Positions 16,951-26,307 of a stretch of DNA of 56,305 nucleotides are shown piece after piece. This stretch comes from CAYZBF01 sp964476585 (lineage in GTDB: Bacteria; Hydrothermota; UBA3072), in NCBI GenBank assembly GCA_964476585.1, contig CAYZBF010000011.1, positions 1-56,305 of the forward strand, read 5' to 3'. The first letter of the stretch is position 1. The number at the start of each line of letters is the position of its first letter. The notes below the pieces were generated by a model, which ran no database searches, was not told where the DNA came from, and saw only the letters and a list, made by a program, of their open reading frames with translations. A program made the position numbers and the translations under genes.

Positions 16951-16979
16951 TTGACATTGGTTAACTTTAATATTACACT
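16951..16979 (+). promoter_or_regulatory. Promoter of the sucCD-kor-accA operon
   Basis: TTGACA (16951-16956), 17-bp spacer, TACACT (16974-16979). The predicted +1 is near 16986, giving an 80-nt leader to sucC, with AAGAAGGAG at 17041-17049. Confidence 0.7.
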
Positions 16980-17065
16980 CGACCGATAAAGTAGCTCTAT
17001 TGCATTTTTAGTGTATCCTTATAAGTTATGAGGTAAAGTTAAGAAGGAGAATAATAAAACAATAA

Positions 17066-18211
17066 ATGAAGATTCACGAATATCAGGCTAAGCAGATATT
17101 CGGAAAAACGAGTATATTAGTTCCAAAAGAAAGGATCGCGACAACTCCGGAGGAGGCTTCCGAGATAGCGAAGGTGATTGGACTGCCAATAGTTATTAAA
17201 GCTCAGGTTCATGTGGGTGGTAGGGGTAGGGCAGGGGGTGTTAAGATTGCAAGGACGGAAGAGGAAGTTCTGAAGTTTGCATCACAGATTCTGGGGATGG
17301 ATATAAAAGGACTAACAGTTAAGAAGATCCTTATTGGAGAGGCTATAGATATCGAGAAAGAGTTATACATCGGCGTGATAACAGATAGGAGTTCCAATCG
17401 TCCTGTGATAATGGTATCATCTGAAGGTGGAGTAGATATTGAAGAAGTGGCAAATAAGAGCCCAGAGAAGATTCATCGTTTAACCATTGATCCAGCCTAT
17501 GGACTTTTGACACACCAAGCGATGAATCTTGCTTTTTATCTTTCTGATGAAATAAAAGAGGTAAGGAAGATAGCGTCAACCCTTCAGAAACTATACCTCG
17601 CCTACTTAGATTCTGATGCATCTCTTGTTGAGATTAATCCTTATGTTCGTTCGAAAGATGGCAATTTCTATGCCATTGATGCAAAGATAATCCTCGATGA
17701 TAACGCTCTTTTCAGGCACCCTGATTATGAAGAGATGAGAGACCTTACCTCCGAAGAAAAAATAGAACAGGAAGCAAAGGAAAAGGGATTGAGTTACATA
17801 TCCATGGATGGGAATATAGGCTGTGTCGTAAACGGAGCTGGTCTTGCTATGACTACCATGGACGTTATAAAGCACTTTAGCGGAGAGCCTGCGAATTTTC
17901 TCGATGTCGGAGGGAGCTCAGATCCGGAGAAGGTCAAGAATGCTCTGTATTTTCTCCTTTTGGATGAGGGGGTAAAATCAATCTGGGTTAACATATTTGG
18001 GGGCATTACAAGATGTGATGATATAGCTTTGGGTTTAGTTGAAGCAGTGAAGGAACTGGGAATAGATTTGCCTCTTGTGGTGAGGTTAATTGGAACAAAT
18101 GAGGAAGAGGGAAGGAGGATACTTTCCGAATCCGAGCTGGACATACATTCAGTGGGAGATATGGAAGAGGGTGCAAAAACTGCAATCAACTTGAGTAAAG
18201 GAAAAGAGTGA
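17066..18211 (+). CDS. sucC: Succinate--CoA ligase (ADP-forming type), beta subunit
   Basis: A 381-residue ATP-grasp protein starting with the family hallmark MKIHEYQAK. Nucleotide-binding VIKAQVHVGGRGRAGGVK and catalytic EINPY are present, and the C-terminal half has FLDVGGSS and NIFGGITRCD. With SucD it converts succinyl-CoA, ADP and Pi to succinate, CoA and ATP. Linked to the downstream 2-oxoacid:ferredoxin oxidoreductase it gives substrate-level phosphorylation from 2-oxoglutarate. ADP versus GDP preference cannot be read from the sequence. Confidence 0.96.
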   Translation: MKIHEYQAKQIFGKTSILVPKERIATTPEEASEIAKVIGLPIVIKAQVHVGGRGRAGGVKIARTEEEVLKFASQILGMDIKGLTVKKILIGEAIDIEKELYIGVITDRSSNRPVIMVSSEGGVDIEEVANKSPEKIHRLTIDPAYGLLTHQAMNLAFYLSDEIKEVRKIASTLQKLYLAYLDSDASLVEINPYVRSKDGNFYAIDAKIILDDNALFRHPDYEEMRDLTSEEKIEQEAKEKGLSYISMDGNIGCVVNGAGLAMTTMDVIKHFSGEPANFLDVGGSSDPEKVKNALYFLLLDEGVKSIWVNIFGGITRCDDIALGLVEAVKELGIDLPLVVRLIGTNEEEGRRILSESELDIHSVGDMEEGAKTAINLSKGKE

Positions 18212-19089
18212 TGGGCATTTTAGTGTCGAAAGATTCCCGGATTCTTATCCAGGGTATTACTGGTAGGGATGGTTCTTTCCACGCACGACTTATGAAGGAA
18301 TACGGAACGAATATCGTAGCTGGTATAACTCCAGGTAAAGGAGGAATGAAGATTGATGGTATCCCGGTATTCAATACCGTTTTTGAGGCAGTAGAAAAAA
18401 CAGGACCAAATGTTTCCGTGATTTTTGTTCCAGCCAGATTTGCTACCAGCGCTATCTTTGAGGCTGCAGATGCTCGGATAGAGCTTATCGCTGTCATTAC
18501 CGAAGGGATACCAGTTAGAGATATGATATCTGTTTTGAGATTTATTGAAGCAAAGGGCTCTCGGCTTATAGGACCAAATTGCCCTGGCGTTATAACTCCC
18601 GGAGAGTGTAAGGTTGGAATCCTGCCTTCCAAAGTTTTTAGGAGGGGTAGAGTTGGTGTAGTTTCCAGGAGTGGGACTCTCACCTATGAGATCGTCTCAC
18701 ATATTACTGCGGCAGGATTTGGTCAGTCAACAGCCTTAGGTATTGGAGGAGATCCTGTTATAGGAACGCGTTTTGTCGATGTACTTGAATTGTTCCGAAA
18801 CGACCAAGATACAGAAGCGGTGGTTCTAATTGGTGAAATTGGTGGCTCTGACGAGGAGATGGTAGCTCATTATATAAGGGAAACCGATTATCCACTTCCG
18901 GTCTTTTCTTTTATTGCTGGAAGGACAGCCCCCAAGGGTAAAAGGATGGGACATGCTGGAGCAATCATCTCGGGTGGTAGCGGAACTGCTTCTGAGAAGA
19001 TTAAGGCACTAAAAGAGGTGGGTGTTGAAGTTGCCAGGTTACCTTCTGATATAGGAAAATTTTTAAAAGAAGAGTTCAATGAAAAATGA
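18211..19089 (+). CDS. sucD: Succinate--CoA ligase, alpha subunit
   Basis: A 292-residue alpha subunit. CoA-binding Rossmann region is ILIQGITGRDGSFHA, followed by TPGKGG, and the phosphohistidine is His248 in KGKRMGHAGAII. I start at the ATG at 18211, which shares one base with the sucC stop (TGATG), rather than the GTG one codon earlier. The start has GGAAAAGAG upstream. It ends 11 nt inside the ferredoxin gene, whose ATG is at 19079. Confidence 0.96.
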   Translation: MGILVSKDSRILIQGITGRDGSFHARLMKEYGTNIVAGITPGKGGMKIDGIPVFNTVFEAVEKTGPNVSVIFVPARFATSAIFEAADARIELIAVITEGIPVRDMISVLRFIEAKGSRLIGPNCPGVITPGECKVGILPSKVFRRGRVGVVSRSGTLTYEIVSHITAAGFGQSTALGIGGDPVIGTRFVDVLELFRNDQDTEAVVLIGEIGGSDEEMVAHYIRETDYPLPVFSFIAGRTAPKGKRMGHAGAIISGGSGTASEKIKALKEVGVEVARLPSDIGKFLKEEFNEK

Positions 19090-19315
19090 ATATAAAATCA
19101 CAATAAATGAAAAATGGTGTAAGGGGTGTGGTCTGTGCGTTGAATTTTGCCCAAAGGATGTTCTGGAATTAAAGGATGCAAAAGCATGTGTCGTATCACT
19201 TGAAAATTGCATTGGTTGCTTAATTTGTGAATATCGCTGTCCGGATTTTGCAATAGAAGTCAATAAAATAGAGGAAGGAGCATTAGTTGGTAGAGAGAAA
19301 ACTGATAAGCGGTAA
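19079..19315 (+). CDS. korD: 2-oxoacid:ferredoxin oxidoreductase, delta (ferredoxin) subunit
   Basis: A 78-residue dicluster ferredoxin with CKGCGLCVEFCPK and CIGCLICEYRCPD, each a CxxCxxCxxxC [4Fe-4S] site. It passes electrons from the TPP subunit to free ferredoxin. It overlaps the end of sucD by 11 nt and the alpha-subunit gene by 29 nt. Confidence 0.93.
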   Translation: MKNEYKITINEKWCKGCGLCVEFCPKDVLELKDAKACVVSLENCIGCLICEYRCPDFAIEVNKIEEGALVGREKTDKR

Positions 19316-20414
19316 TTATGCAATTGCTGAAGCCGCAATAAGAGCTGGTTGTCGCTTCTTTGCGGGCTATCCCATAACGCCTTCTTCAGAGATAGCAGAA
19401 AGGATGGCAGAACTCCTACCTAAATATGATGGTATTTTCATCCAGATGGAGGATGAGATAGCGAGTATGGGAGCCGTAATTGGTGCATCCCTTACGGGAG
19501 CAAAAGCTCTCACTGCAACGAGTGGTCCTGGATTTTCCCTTAAGCAGGAGAATCTTGGATTTGCTATAATGGGAGAGATACCTGTCGTAGTTGTTAATGT
19601 TCAAAGGGGTGGTCCCTCAACCGGACTTCCAACGTTCCCCGGACAGCAGGACCTTATGCAGACAAGATGGGGAAGACATGGGGATCAGGAGTTGATAGTC
19701 TTTACTCCAGATTCAGTACAAGAAGCATATGAACTCACAATACGATCCTTCAATCTCGCAGAGAAATATAGGACTCCTGTCGTACTCTTGGGAGACGAAG
19801 TAGTAAGCCAGATGAAGGAGCAAATCGAGATACCAGAGGAGGTAGAGATCATAGATAGAGAATTTCCAACTGTTGCTCCTGAAGAATATTATCCCTTTGA
19901 TGGATCAAAGGGTTTAGTCCCCCCACTCGCACCCTACGGGAAAGGGTACAGATTTCATATTACTGGACTCACTCATGATAAGACTGGCTTCCCCACAAGT
20001 GATCCGAAAATAGTTCGCAAACAGCTGGAAAGGAAACTCAATAAGATTCGGAAGAATAGGGACGACATAGTAGAGGTAGAGGAGTTTTTGTTAGATAATG
20101 CAGAGTATGCGATCTTTGCTCTCGGATCTGTGGCAAGGGCAGCAAAGCAGGCTGTGATCGATCTTAGAGAGGAAAGAATTCCAATAGGTCTACTACGTCC
20201 AATAACCCTCTGGCCTTTCTGTGATAAAGAAGTAACTAATCTTGCTAAGAAAGTAAAGAATATCTTTGTTGTTGAGATGAATTATGGCCAAATCGTTGGA
20301 GAAGTGGAAAGGTTTGCTAAAAGATATACCGATGTAGATTGGTTTGGCAGAGCAGACGGACGTCTCATCCCACCAAGGGAAATAAAATCATTTATAAAGG
20401 AAAAGATCCAATGA
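19287..20414 (+). CDS. korA: 2-oxoacid:ferredoxin oxidoreductase, alpha subunit (2-oxoglutarate type)
   Basis: A 375-residue pyrimidine-binding subunit: AGYPITPSSEIAERM, MEDEIASMGAVIGAS with the conserved Glu, TSGPGFSLKQE and NVQRGGPSTGLPT. These residues and the separate four-subunit layout fit the KorA/VorB group. Position next to sucCD favours 2-oxoglutarate over branched-chain acids. The start is TTG at 19287 with a strong GGAAGGAG. It ends with an ATGA overlap to korB. Confidence 0.93.
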   Translation: MVERKLISGNYAIAEAAIRAGCRFFAGYPITPSSEIAERMAELLPKYDGIFIQMEDEIASMGAVIGASLTGAKALTATSGPGFSLKQENLGFAIMGEIPVVVVNVQRGGPSTGLPTFPGQQDLMQTRWGRHGDQELIVFTPDSVQEAYELTIRSFNLAEKYRTPVVLLGDEVVSQMKEQIEIPEEVEIIDREFPTVAPEEYYPFDGSKGLVPPLAPYGKGYRFHITGLTHDKTGFPTSDPKIVRKQLERKLNKIRKNRDDIVEVEEFLLDNAEYAIFALGSVARAAKQAVIDLREERIPIGLLRPITLWPFCDKEVTNLAKKVKNIFVVEMNYGQIVGEVERFAKRYTDVDWFGRADGRLIPPREIKSFIKEKIQ

Positions 20415-21283
20415 AAACTGAAGTAGCAAAGAAATATTTAAGACTTGAAAAGCTACCAACCCTATGGTGCCCCGGATGCGGGCACGGCCTCATACTGTCA
20501 TCCCTATTGCGTGCCCTCGATTTTCTCAACTTAGAAAGGGATAAGATAGCACTAATATCAGGTATTGGTTGTTCAGGGAGGACGCCTGGATATGTGGATG
20601 TTCACTCACTCCATACGACCCATGGCAGAGCGCTTCCTTTCGCTACGGGTATAAAGCTTATGAAACCGGAGTTTAATGTTATAGCCGTGATGGGAGATGG
20701 TGATTGCGCTGCTATTGGTGGGAATCATTTCATTCATACAGCGCGAAGGAACATAGATATTACTGCAATTATCTTTAATAATGGTATATACGGAATGACA
20801 GGTGGACAGGTCTCGCCCACAACTCCGTATGGCGCTTATGCCAGTACTGCTCCTTATGGACAAATGGAAGAGCCATTTGATATAGTAGAACTCGCCTTAG
20901 GAGCCGGGGCGACCTATGTTGCAAGGAGTTCTATTTATGAAATCCCAAAACTTGACAGGATAATAGCCGATGGAATAAAGCATAAAGGTTTCTCAGTAAT
21001 AGACGTTATAACAGTTTGCCCCGTTACATTTGGGAGGCGCAACGAGTTGACTGAAAATCCAATGATGAATTTGAGGTATATTAGAGATATTACCGTTCCC
21101 ATGAAAAAAGCCGAGAAGATGAGTGAGAAAGAATTAAAAGGTAAATGGATAACCGGGATATTCAGAGATGTTGATAAACCAAATCTTATAGACCTATATC
21201 GCGAATTAAACGAAAGGGTAAAAAGTTCAGCTGTTGGTGAATCTACCATAGAAGGTGTTGAAGAAAGTAAGGAGACAGGATGA
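20411..21283 (+). CDS. korB: 2-oxoacid:ferredoxin oxidoreductase, beta (TPP) subunit
   Basis: A 290-residue subunit: CPGCGHG near the N-terminus, GIGCSGRTPGY, the TPP/Mg motif GDGDCAAIGGNHFIHTARRN and NNGIYGMTGGQ. It decarboxylates the 2-oxoacid and forms the acyl-CoA. The start at 20411 overlaps the korA stop as ATGA. An upstream in-frame start at 20339 would only read korA sequence in another frame. Confidence 0.94.
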   Translation: MKTEVAKKYLRLEKLPTLWCPGCGHGLILSSLLRALDFLNLERDKIALISGIGCSGRTPGYVDVHSLHTTHGRALPFATGIKLMKPEFNVIAVMGDGDCAAIGGNHFIHTARRNIDITAIIFNNGIYGMTGGQVSPTTPYGAYASTAPYGQMEEPFDIVELALGAGATYVARSSIYEIPKLDRIIADGIKHKGFSVIDVITVCPVTFGRRNELTENPMMNLRYIRDITVPMKKAEKMSEKELKGKWITGIFRDVDKPNLIDLYRELNERVKSSAVGESTIEGVEESKETG

Positions 21284-21816
21284 GACGTGAGATACAGCTG
21301 GTTGGACAGGGAGGTCAGGGTATTAGACTCGCTGGTTCAATACTATCGAGAGCTTTTGGAATCTATGATGAGAAGAATATCGTTGAGACCCATCTCTATG
21401 GAGCTGCAGCACGAGGAGGCTTAAGTGAGTCTGAACTTGTCGTATCTGATGAAGAGATATACTATGTTAAGGTAGAGAATCCGGATTTGCTTCTCGCTCT
21501 TTCCCAGAGGGCTTACGATGAATATAGCGATTCCGTAAAGGATAGCGGAACGATCTTGGCTGATGAATTCTATGTGAAGAAATACAAGAGGGATGATAAT
21601 AGGTTAATACTATATCCCCTTACTCGGATCGCTCTTGATACTGCAGGTTCACTAATTGCTGTGAATGTTGTATCACTAGGAGCCCTTAGCGCTCTTGATC
21701 CCTTTTTAAGTCCTAAATCTGTAAGAAATGCGATAAAGGATACGATTAAAAAGGAATTTGTTGATAAAAACTTAGCGGCTTTCGATAAAGGCTTTGAACT
21801 CGTGGGGGTTGAATGA
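21280..21816 (+). CDS. korC: 2-oxoacid:ferredoxin oxidoreductase, gamma subunit
   Basis: A 178-residue POR_N/gamma domain protein: GQGGQGIRLAGSILSRA at the N-terminus (CoA/acyl transfer region), THLYGAAARGGLSESELVVSDEEI and LGALSALDPFL. It completes a delta-alpha-beta-gamma enzyme. ATGA overlaps occur at both ends, with korB and with the following PorV-like gene. Confidence 0.93.
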   Translation: MRREIQLVGQGGQGIRLAGSILSRAFGIYDEKNIVETHLYGAAARGGLSESELVVSDEEIYYVKVENPDLLLALSQRAYDEYSDSVKDSGTILADEFYVKKYKRDDNRLILYPLTRIALDTAGSLIAVNVVSLGALSALDPFLSPKSVRNAIKDTIKKEFVDKNLAAFDKGFELVGVE

Positions 21817-22730
21817 TATTATTCCTGATTCTTTCTTTTTCATTTTCAGATCTTATAGATGATATCACAGATCTATGGAGTGGAATTAACAGGGTGAACG
21901 GTCCTACAGGCTTTGAAGTTTTGCAGTTAGATATGGATGCGATGGCGGGTGGGACGGCGGGCAATTACTGGGATGAAGGAACACATGCCTTATTGTTTAA
22001 TCCTGCGGAGATAATAAGGTTTGATGAAGGTTCTAAATGGAATTCTTCGGTTGTGTTTACTCACAGAAAACTTGCCTGTGATATGAACACTGACTTTTTG
22101 GGATACAGTGGATCGATGTGGGGTGGAAAAGTTGGAGTAACCATTCTGGGTTTCTTTTCAGGGGAAATAGACCTTCATGATTTAGTGCCTGGGAATCCAG
22201 TTGGCAGTTATTCGGCAGAGGATTTGATAGCAGGATTAACCTATGCAAGAAGATTTGGTAGACTCTCGATTGGCCTCACCGGAAGGTATCTTCATGAAAG
22301 AATATTCAGTGAGAGTTATTCCACATATTCCTTTGACTTCGGTATAAGTCGTCAGTTTTTACTTAAAGAAAACAGAGCATTGAGAATGGATGTTGCTTTC
22401 TTGCATTTAGGCCCCAAATACTCAAAATGGCGATTCCGTCTTCCAACTACTTGGCGTTTGGGCTTGAAGGCACACATTGGATCCTTTAGGGGTGGTGTCT
22501 CTTTGAATAAACCTTTAAATACAGTAATCCAGTACTCCTTAGGCGGAGAATACAAAATAGGATGCCTTAAGTTTCGAGCTGGTAAAAAGTTCAAGAATCC
22601 TCTCGAGAAGTATTCTTTAGGATTTGGAATTACAAAGGACAGATTTTCTCTTGATTACTCATATTCACCAAACAATAATAGTTACGGTGATTCTCACATA
22701 TTTACAGCAACAATTGGACTCTATGAATAA
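21813..22730 (+). CDS. PorV/PorQ-like (UPF0164) outer-membrane beta-barrel protein
   Basis: A 305-residue exported protein with a short hydrophobic start (MILFLILSFSFS). The DAMAGGTAG...ALLFNPAEI block is characteristic of PorV/PorQ-type barrels, in which early residues read gas-AMAGA-x-NPA. The remainder alternates polar and aromatic beta-strands (LIAGLTYARRFGRLSIGLTG, FRLPTTWRLGLKAHIG) and ends FTATIGLYE. The role is unknown. In Bacteroidota relatives serve type IX secretion, but no such genes are nearby. It lies inside the metabolic operon between korC and accA, overlapping accA by 8 nt. Confidence 0.75.
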   Translation: MILFLILSFSFSDLIDDITDLWSGINRVNGPTGFEVLQLDMDAMAGGTAGNYWDEGTHALLFNPAEIIRFDEGSKWNSSVVFTHRKLACDMNTDFLGYSGSMWGGKVGVTILGFFSGEIDLHDLVPGNPVGSYSAEDLIAGLTYARRFGRLSIGLTGRYLHERIFSESYSTYSFDFGISRQFLLKENRALRMDVAFLHLGPKYSKWRFRLPTTWRLGLKAHIGSFRGGVSLNKPLNTVIQYSLGGEYKIGCLKFRAGKKFKNPLEKYSLGFGITKDRFSLDYSYSPNNNSYGDSHIFTATIGLYE

Positions 22731-23679
22731 ATATCTTGAGTTTGAGAAACCAATTATTGAATTACAGGAAAAGATTGATGAGTTGAAATCCTTTAATGAG
22801 GACAAGGGTGGAGGATTGGGGAAAGAGATACAGAAATTAGAAGAGAGGCTTTCTAAGGTAAAAGACGAAATATTTTCCAACCTTACACCCTGGGAAAAGG
22901 TTGAGCTTGCACGGCATCCCAATCGTCCATATACGCTTGATTTTGTAAAATATTTATTTAAGGATTGGGTGGAATTACATGGTGACAGGAAATTTGCAGA
23001 TGATCCCGCAGTTGTCTCTGGCATAGGTAGATTGAAGGGTGTATCCTTTGTGGTTGTTGGACACCAAAGGGGTAGGAAGGTTAGCGAAAAGATAAAAAGG
23101 AATTTTGGTATGCCCCATCCCGAGGGTTATAGAAAAGCATTGCGAGTGATGAAATTAGGCGGTAAATTTGGTCTTCCCATAGTAACCTTTATTGATAGTT
23201 CAGGAGCGTATCCGGGTATTGGGGCAGAGGAAAGAGGGGTGGCGATGGCAATTGCAGAGAATATGAAAGAGATTACAATGATTCCAGTTCCGATTATAGT
23301 TATTATCACGGGGGAGGGTGGAAGTGGGGGAGCTATTGCTATTGCTATTGGAGATAGAATTTATATGCTAAAATTTGCGATCTATTCAGTAATATCTCCC
23401 GAAGGATGTGCTTCAATTCTATGGAGGGATCAGAAATATAAAAAGGAAGCAGCAGAAGCACTCAAATTGACACCACTGGATTTAAAGAAATTAAATATCA
23501 TTGATGGGATCATAAGCGAACCCAGTGGGGGAGCCCATAGTGATCATAAGGAAGCGAGCAGATTAGTGGGGGAAGCGATAATGAAGGCATACAATGAATT
23601 AAAGGGTATCCCTCCTTGGGAGCTGATTGATAAAAGGATAGAGAAGTTCGGGGAGATGGGAGTCTTTAAAAAGTTATAA
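22723..23679 (+). CDS. accA: Acetyl-CoA carboxylase carboxyltransferase, alpha subunit
   Basis: A 318-residue AccA: N-terminal coiled region (YLEFEKPIIELQEKIDELK), LTPWEKVELARHPNRP, LHGDRKFADDPA, and the crotonase-fold core NFGMPHPEGYRKALR, SSGAYPGIGAEERG and GEGGSGGAIA. It transfers the carboxyl group from biotin to acetyl-CoA together with AccD, which is not in this window. I start at the ATG at 22723, matching the usual N-terminus. An in-frame start at 22624 would add 33 residues from inside the previous gene. Confidence 0.94.
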   Translation: MNKYLEFEKPIIELQEKIDELKSFNEDKGGGLGKEIQKLEERLSKVKDEIFSNLTPWEKVELARHPNRPYTLDFVKYLFKDWVELHGDRKFADDPAVVSGIGRLKGVSFVVVGHQRGRKVSEKIKRNFGMPHPEGYRKALRVMKLGGKFGLPIVTFIDSSGAYPGIGAEERGVAMAIAENMKEITMIPVPIIVIITGEGGSGGAIAIAIGDRIYMLKFAIYSVISPEGCASILWRDQKYKKEAAEALKLTPLDLKKLNIIDGIISEPSGGAHSDHKEASRLVGEAIMKAYNELKGIPPWELIDKRIEKFGEMGVFKKL

Positions 23680-24224
23680 TGGCATTGAGTGGAGACCTTA
23701 AGGATTTTGAATTAAATGATATCTTCCAGTTCATCCAGTTGGGTGGGAAGGATGGAGCATTACATATAAAAAGTGATAAAGGTGCCAGTGTAATTTATTT
23801 TAAGGGTGGTAATATCCTTCATGCTGAAGTAGGTGTTTATGAAGGAACTGATGCCATAAATGTATTACTCACCTGGAACGACGGAACATTTAATTTTATT
23901 CCCAATGAAGAGGCCGATAAAGTCACTATAGACTTGCCAGTGCAGAATGTTATTCTTGAGGCAGCAAGACAAATAGATGAATGGAAAAAAATGGAAGATG
24001 TTATACCTTCTATTAATGTAGTTGTGGATTTCGTGGGAGAGCCAGATATGGGAGATATTGAACTTCAACCCGCAGAATGGAAAGCACTCTCTTTTATTGA
24101 CGGTAAAAAGACTGTAAAGGAAATAGCTGACGCGCTCGAGATGAACAGTTTTGAAGTAGCAAAAATCCTTTATAGCTTAGTGCAATCAGGATTAGTAAGA
24201 GTTATTAAGGAGAAGAGATTATAA
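23679..24224 (+). CDS. DUF4388 (PATAN) domain protein with C-terminal winged-helix-like region
   Basis: A 181-residue protein. Residues 1-95 are a DUF4388 domain (MALSGDLKDFELNDIFQFIQL, GALHIKSDKGASVIYFKGGNILHAEV), common in gliding-motility and signalling proteins of anaerobes and deltaproteobacteria. Residues 125-181 (LSFIDGKKTVKEIADALEM, ILYSLVQSGLVRVIK) look like a winged helix. It may be a small signalling adaptor. The ATG shares a base with the accA stop (TAATG). Confidence 0.8.
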   Translation: MALSGDLKDFELNDIFQFIQLGGKDGALHIKSDKGASVIYFKGGNILHAEVGVYEGTDAINVLLTWNDGTFNFIPNEEADKVTIDLPVQNVILEAARQIDEWKKMEDVIPSINVVVDFVGEPDMGDIELQPAEWKALSFIDGKKTVKEIADALEMNSFEVAKILYSLVQSGLVRVIKEKRL

Positions 24225-24229
24225 AGAAC

Positions 24230-24301
24230 ATGCGTGGGAGTATATATGAAAGTGATTTCGCCCCGGCATTTAAAAAGGATGAAAGGGAGGAACATAAATG
24301 A
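24230..24301 (+). CDS. Possible 23-codon ORF coupled to the EF-G paralogue
   Basis: An ATG at 24230 opens a 23-codon frame (contains SDFAPAFKKDEREEHK) whose TGA overlaps the next ATG as ATGA. Its own ribosome site is poor. It may be chance, or a coupling peptide. Confidence 0.25.
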   Translation: MRGSIYESDFAPAFKKDEREEHK

Positions 24302-26307
24302 AAACTAAGAATATTTGTATAGCAGGACATGCGAATGCCGGAAAGACCTCACTGGCAGAAGCAATATTATATAAAGCTGGTGTTACGAGTCGGTTGGGGT
24401 CAACTGAAAAGGAAACGTCTATTATGGACTATTCGAAATATGAGAAAGAAAGGAAATTTACTGTAAGTTTGTCGGCGGCTTCATTTGAGTACAATGGGCT
24501 TGAGATTGATCTAATTGATACACCCGGTTATCTGGATTTCCAGGGAGATATGATATCAGCGCTAAGAGTTGCAGATTCAGTGGTGATTGTAGTTGACGGT
24601 GTTTCCGGGATAGAATTCACCACTCTGAATATTATTGAAATCGCTTCTGCCAGAAATATCCCAAGGTTGTTTTTTGTGAACAAGTTAGGAAAAGAGGGCA
24701 CCGATTTCTTTAAGATATATGAAGCGATCAAAAAAGAGGTAGGAGATGGAGTCCTTCCACTTACTATACCTATTAAAGAAGGGTCAGAAATGAAAGGGGT
24801 TATAGACCTTTTGGAACAAAAGGCATATTCGAAAGATAGGGAACTAGATATTCCCCCCTCATTGGTAGATAAAGTTGATGAATATCGTGGATATTTGATC
24901 GAATCTCTAGCCGAAGTGGATATGGATCTTATGGAGAAATTCATAGAGGAAGAAGAAATTTCAGGAGAAGACATTAAGAAGGGTTTACATAAAGGGTTCC
25001 TGTCGGGTGGAGTGTATCCTGTGATATCAGGTGACGCGGAATCCTTGATGGGTGTTGACTCTCTTCTTAACTATTTCAAAGAGATTTTCCCTAGTCCAGA
25101 TGAAGCTCCTCTCCCAGAAGGGGTAAAGAGTATTGATGACCCCGCAGTTGCTTATGTATTCAGAACTAAATATGAGCCTCACGTAGGTGAGTTGAATTTT
25201 GTGAGGGTATGGAGCGGAAAATTGAAGGTGGGAACATCACTCTTGAATAACACAACCGATTCAGCAGAAAAAATCAACCAGATTTTTAAGTTTGTAGGGA
25301 ATGAAAGAGAATCTGTTAATGAAATAGGCCCTGGGTCCATTGGGGTTCTTGTGAAACTCAAGGATACAAGCACTTCAGATACCCTTACCGATCCTTCTCA
25401 TCCTCTAAAAATCGCACCGATCGAATTTCCGAATCCTGTGGCGAAGATCGCAATTGAAGTTGAGAATGAGAAGGACGAAGATAAGGTTTCTAAAGGGCTT
25501 TCGAAATTGCGGAAGACAGATCCAACCATCAATTCATACTTTGATGCCGAGGCCAAGCAGCTCATAATAGAATCGATGGGAGAGCAACATATGCAATATA
25601 TGAAGACATTATTAGAGGAACAATTTGGAGCAGTTGTTATCGAAGAGAAACCCAGAGTACATTACAGGGAGACTATCCAGAAGAAGGCAGAGGGCTGGTC
25701 AAAATTTAAGAAACAGACAGGTGGTAGGGGTCAGTACGGAGAGGTTTTTCTTAGAGTAGAACCGCTTGAAAGAGGAGGTGGTGTTGAATTTGTGAGTGCG
25801 GTAAAAGGAGGGCATATTCCTTCTAAATTTATTCCATCAGTTGAAACAGGAGTAAGGGATGCTGCAGGTGAGGGATTTTTGGCCGGCTATCTTATAATAG
25901 ATCTAAGAATAATAGTTTATGATGGTTCTCACCATCCCGTTGATTCCTCGGATAATGCCTTCCAGAGAGCAGGGTCTCTTGCGTTAAAGGATGCGCTTAA
26001 AAAGTCAGTCCCATACCTGCTTGAGCCCATTCTTAAGATAAAGGTAGTAATACCGGATGAATATACAGGAGATGTAATGGGTGACCTCAATTCGAGGAGG
26101 GGTAGGATATTGGGTGTGGGAACTGAGGGGAAATTCCAGGCAATAAATGCTTATGTGCCAGAACGTGAGATGTTTAAATATTCCAATCAACTCCGCTCAA
26201 TTACGCAGGGGACAGGGACGTATACCTCGGGATTTGCCTTCTATGAAAGAGCACCTGAGGATATCGCAGAGAAAATCCTAAAGGAAAGTCAAGAGAAAGA
26301 AGACTAA
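24298..26307 (+). CDS. Elongation factor G-like GTPase (EF-G paralogue)
   Basis: A 669-residue translational GTPase with all EF-G domains. G1 is GHANAGKTS (10-18), G3 is DTPGYLDFQ. Domain II lies at about 270-360, domain IV has QKKAEGWSKFKKQTGGRGQYG and YDGSHHPVDSSDNAF, and domain V has LEPILKIKVVIP. It is shorter than housekeeping EF-G (about 690-700) and resembles the FusA2/EF-G-like group. The G4 motif reads NKLGKEG: the guanine-specifying Asp of NKxD is Gly. Specificity for GTP may be relaxed, or another residue compensates. GGGAGG precedes the start. Confidence 0.88.
   Translation: MKTKNICIAGHANAGKTSLAEAILYKAGVTSRLGSTEKETSIMDYSKYEKERKFTVSLSAASFEYNGLEIDLIDTPGYLDFQGDMISALRVADSVVIVVDGVSGIEFTTLNIIEIASARNIPRLFFVNKLGKEGTDFFKIYEAIKKEVGDGVLPLTIPIKEGSEMKGVIDLLEQKAYSKDRELDIPPSLVDKVDEYRGYLIESLAEVDMDLMEKFIEEEEISGEDIKKGLHKGFLSGGVYPVISGDAESLMGVDSLLNYFKEIFPSPDEAPLPEGVKSIDDPAVAYVFRTKYEPHVGELNFVRVWSGKLKVGTSLLNNTTDSAEKINQIFKFVGNERESVNEIGPGSIGVLVKLKDTSTSDTLTDPSHPLKIAPIEFPNPVAKIAIEVENEKDEDKVSKGLSKLRKTDPTINSYFDAEAKQLIIESMGEQHMQYMKTLLEEQFGAVVIEEKPRVHYRETIQKKAEGWSKFKKQTGGRGQYGEVFLRVEPLERGGGVEFVSAVKGGHIPSKFIPSVETGVRDAAGEGFLAGYLIIDLRIIVYDGSHHPVDSSDNAFQRAGSLALKDALKKSVPYLLEPILKIKVVIPDEYTGDVMGDLNSRRGRILGVGTEGKFQAINAYVPEREMFKYSNQLRSITQGTGTYTSGFAFYERAPEDIAEKILKESQEKED

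Noticed and set aside
18186..18683. 165-codon minus-strand frame inside sucD
   Set aside because: sucD on the plus strand is complete and motif-rich; the antisense frame has none.
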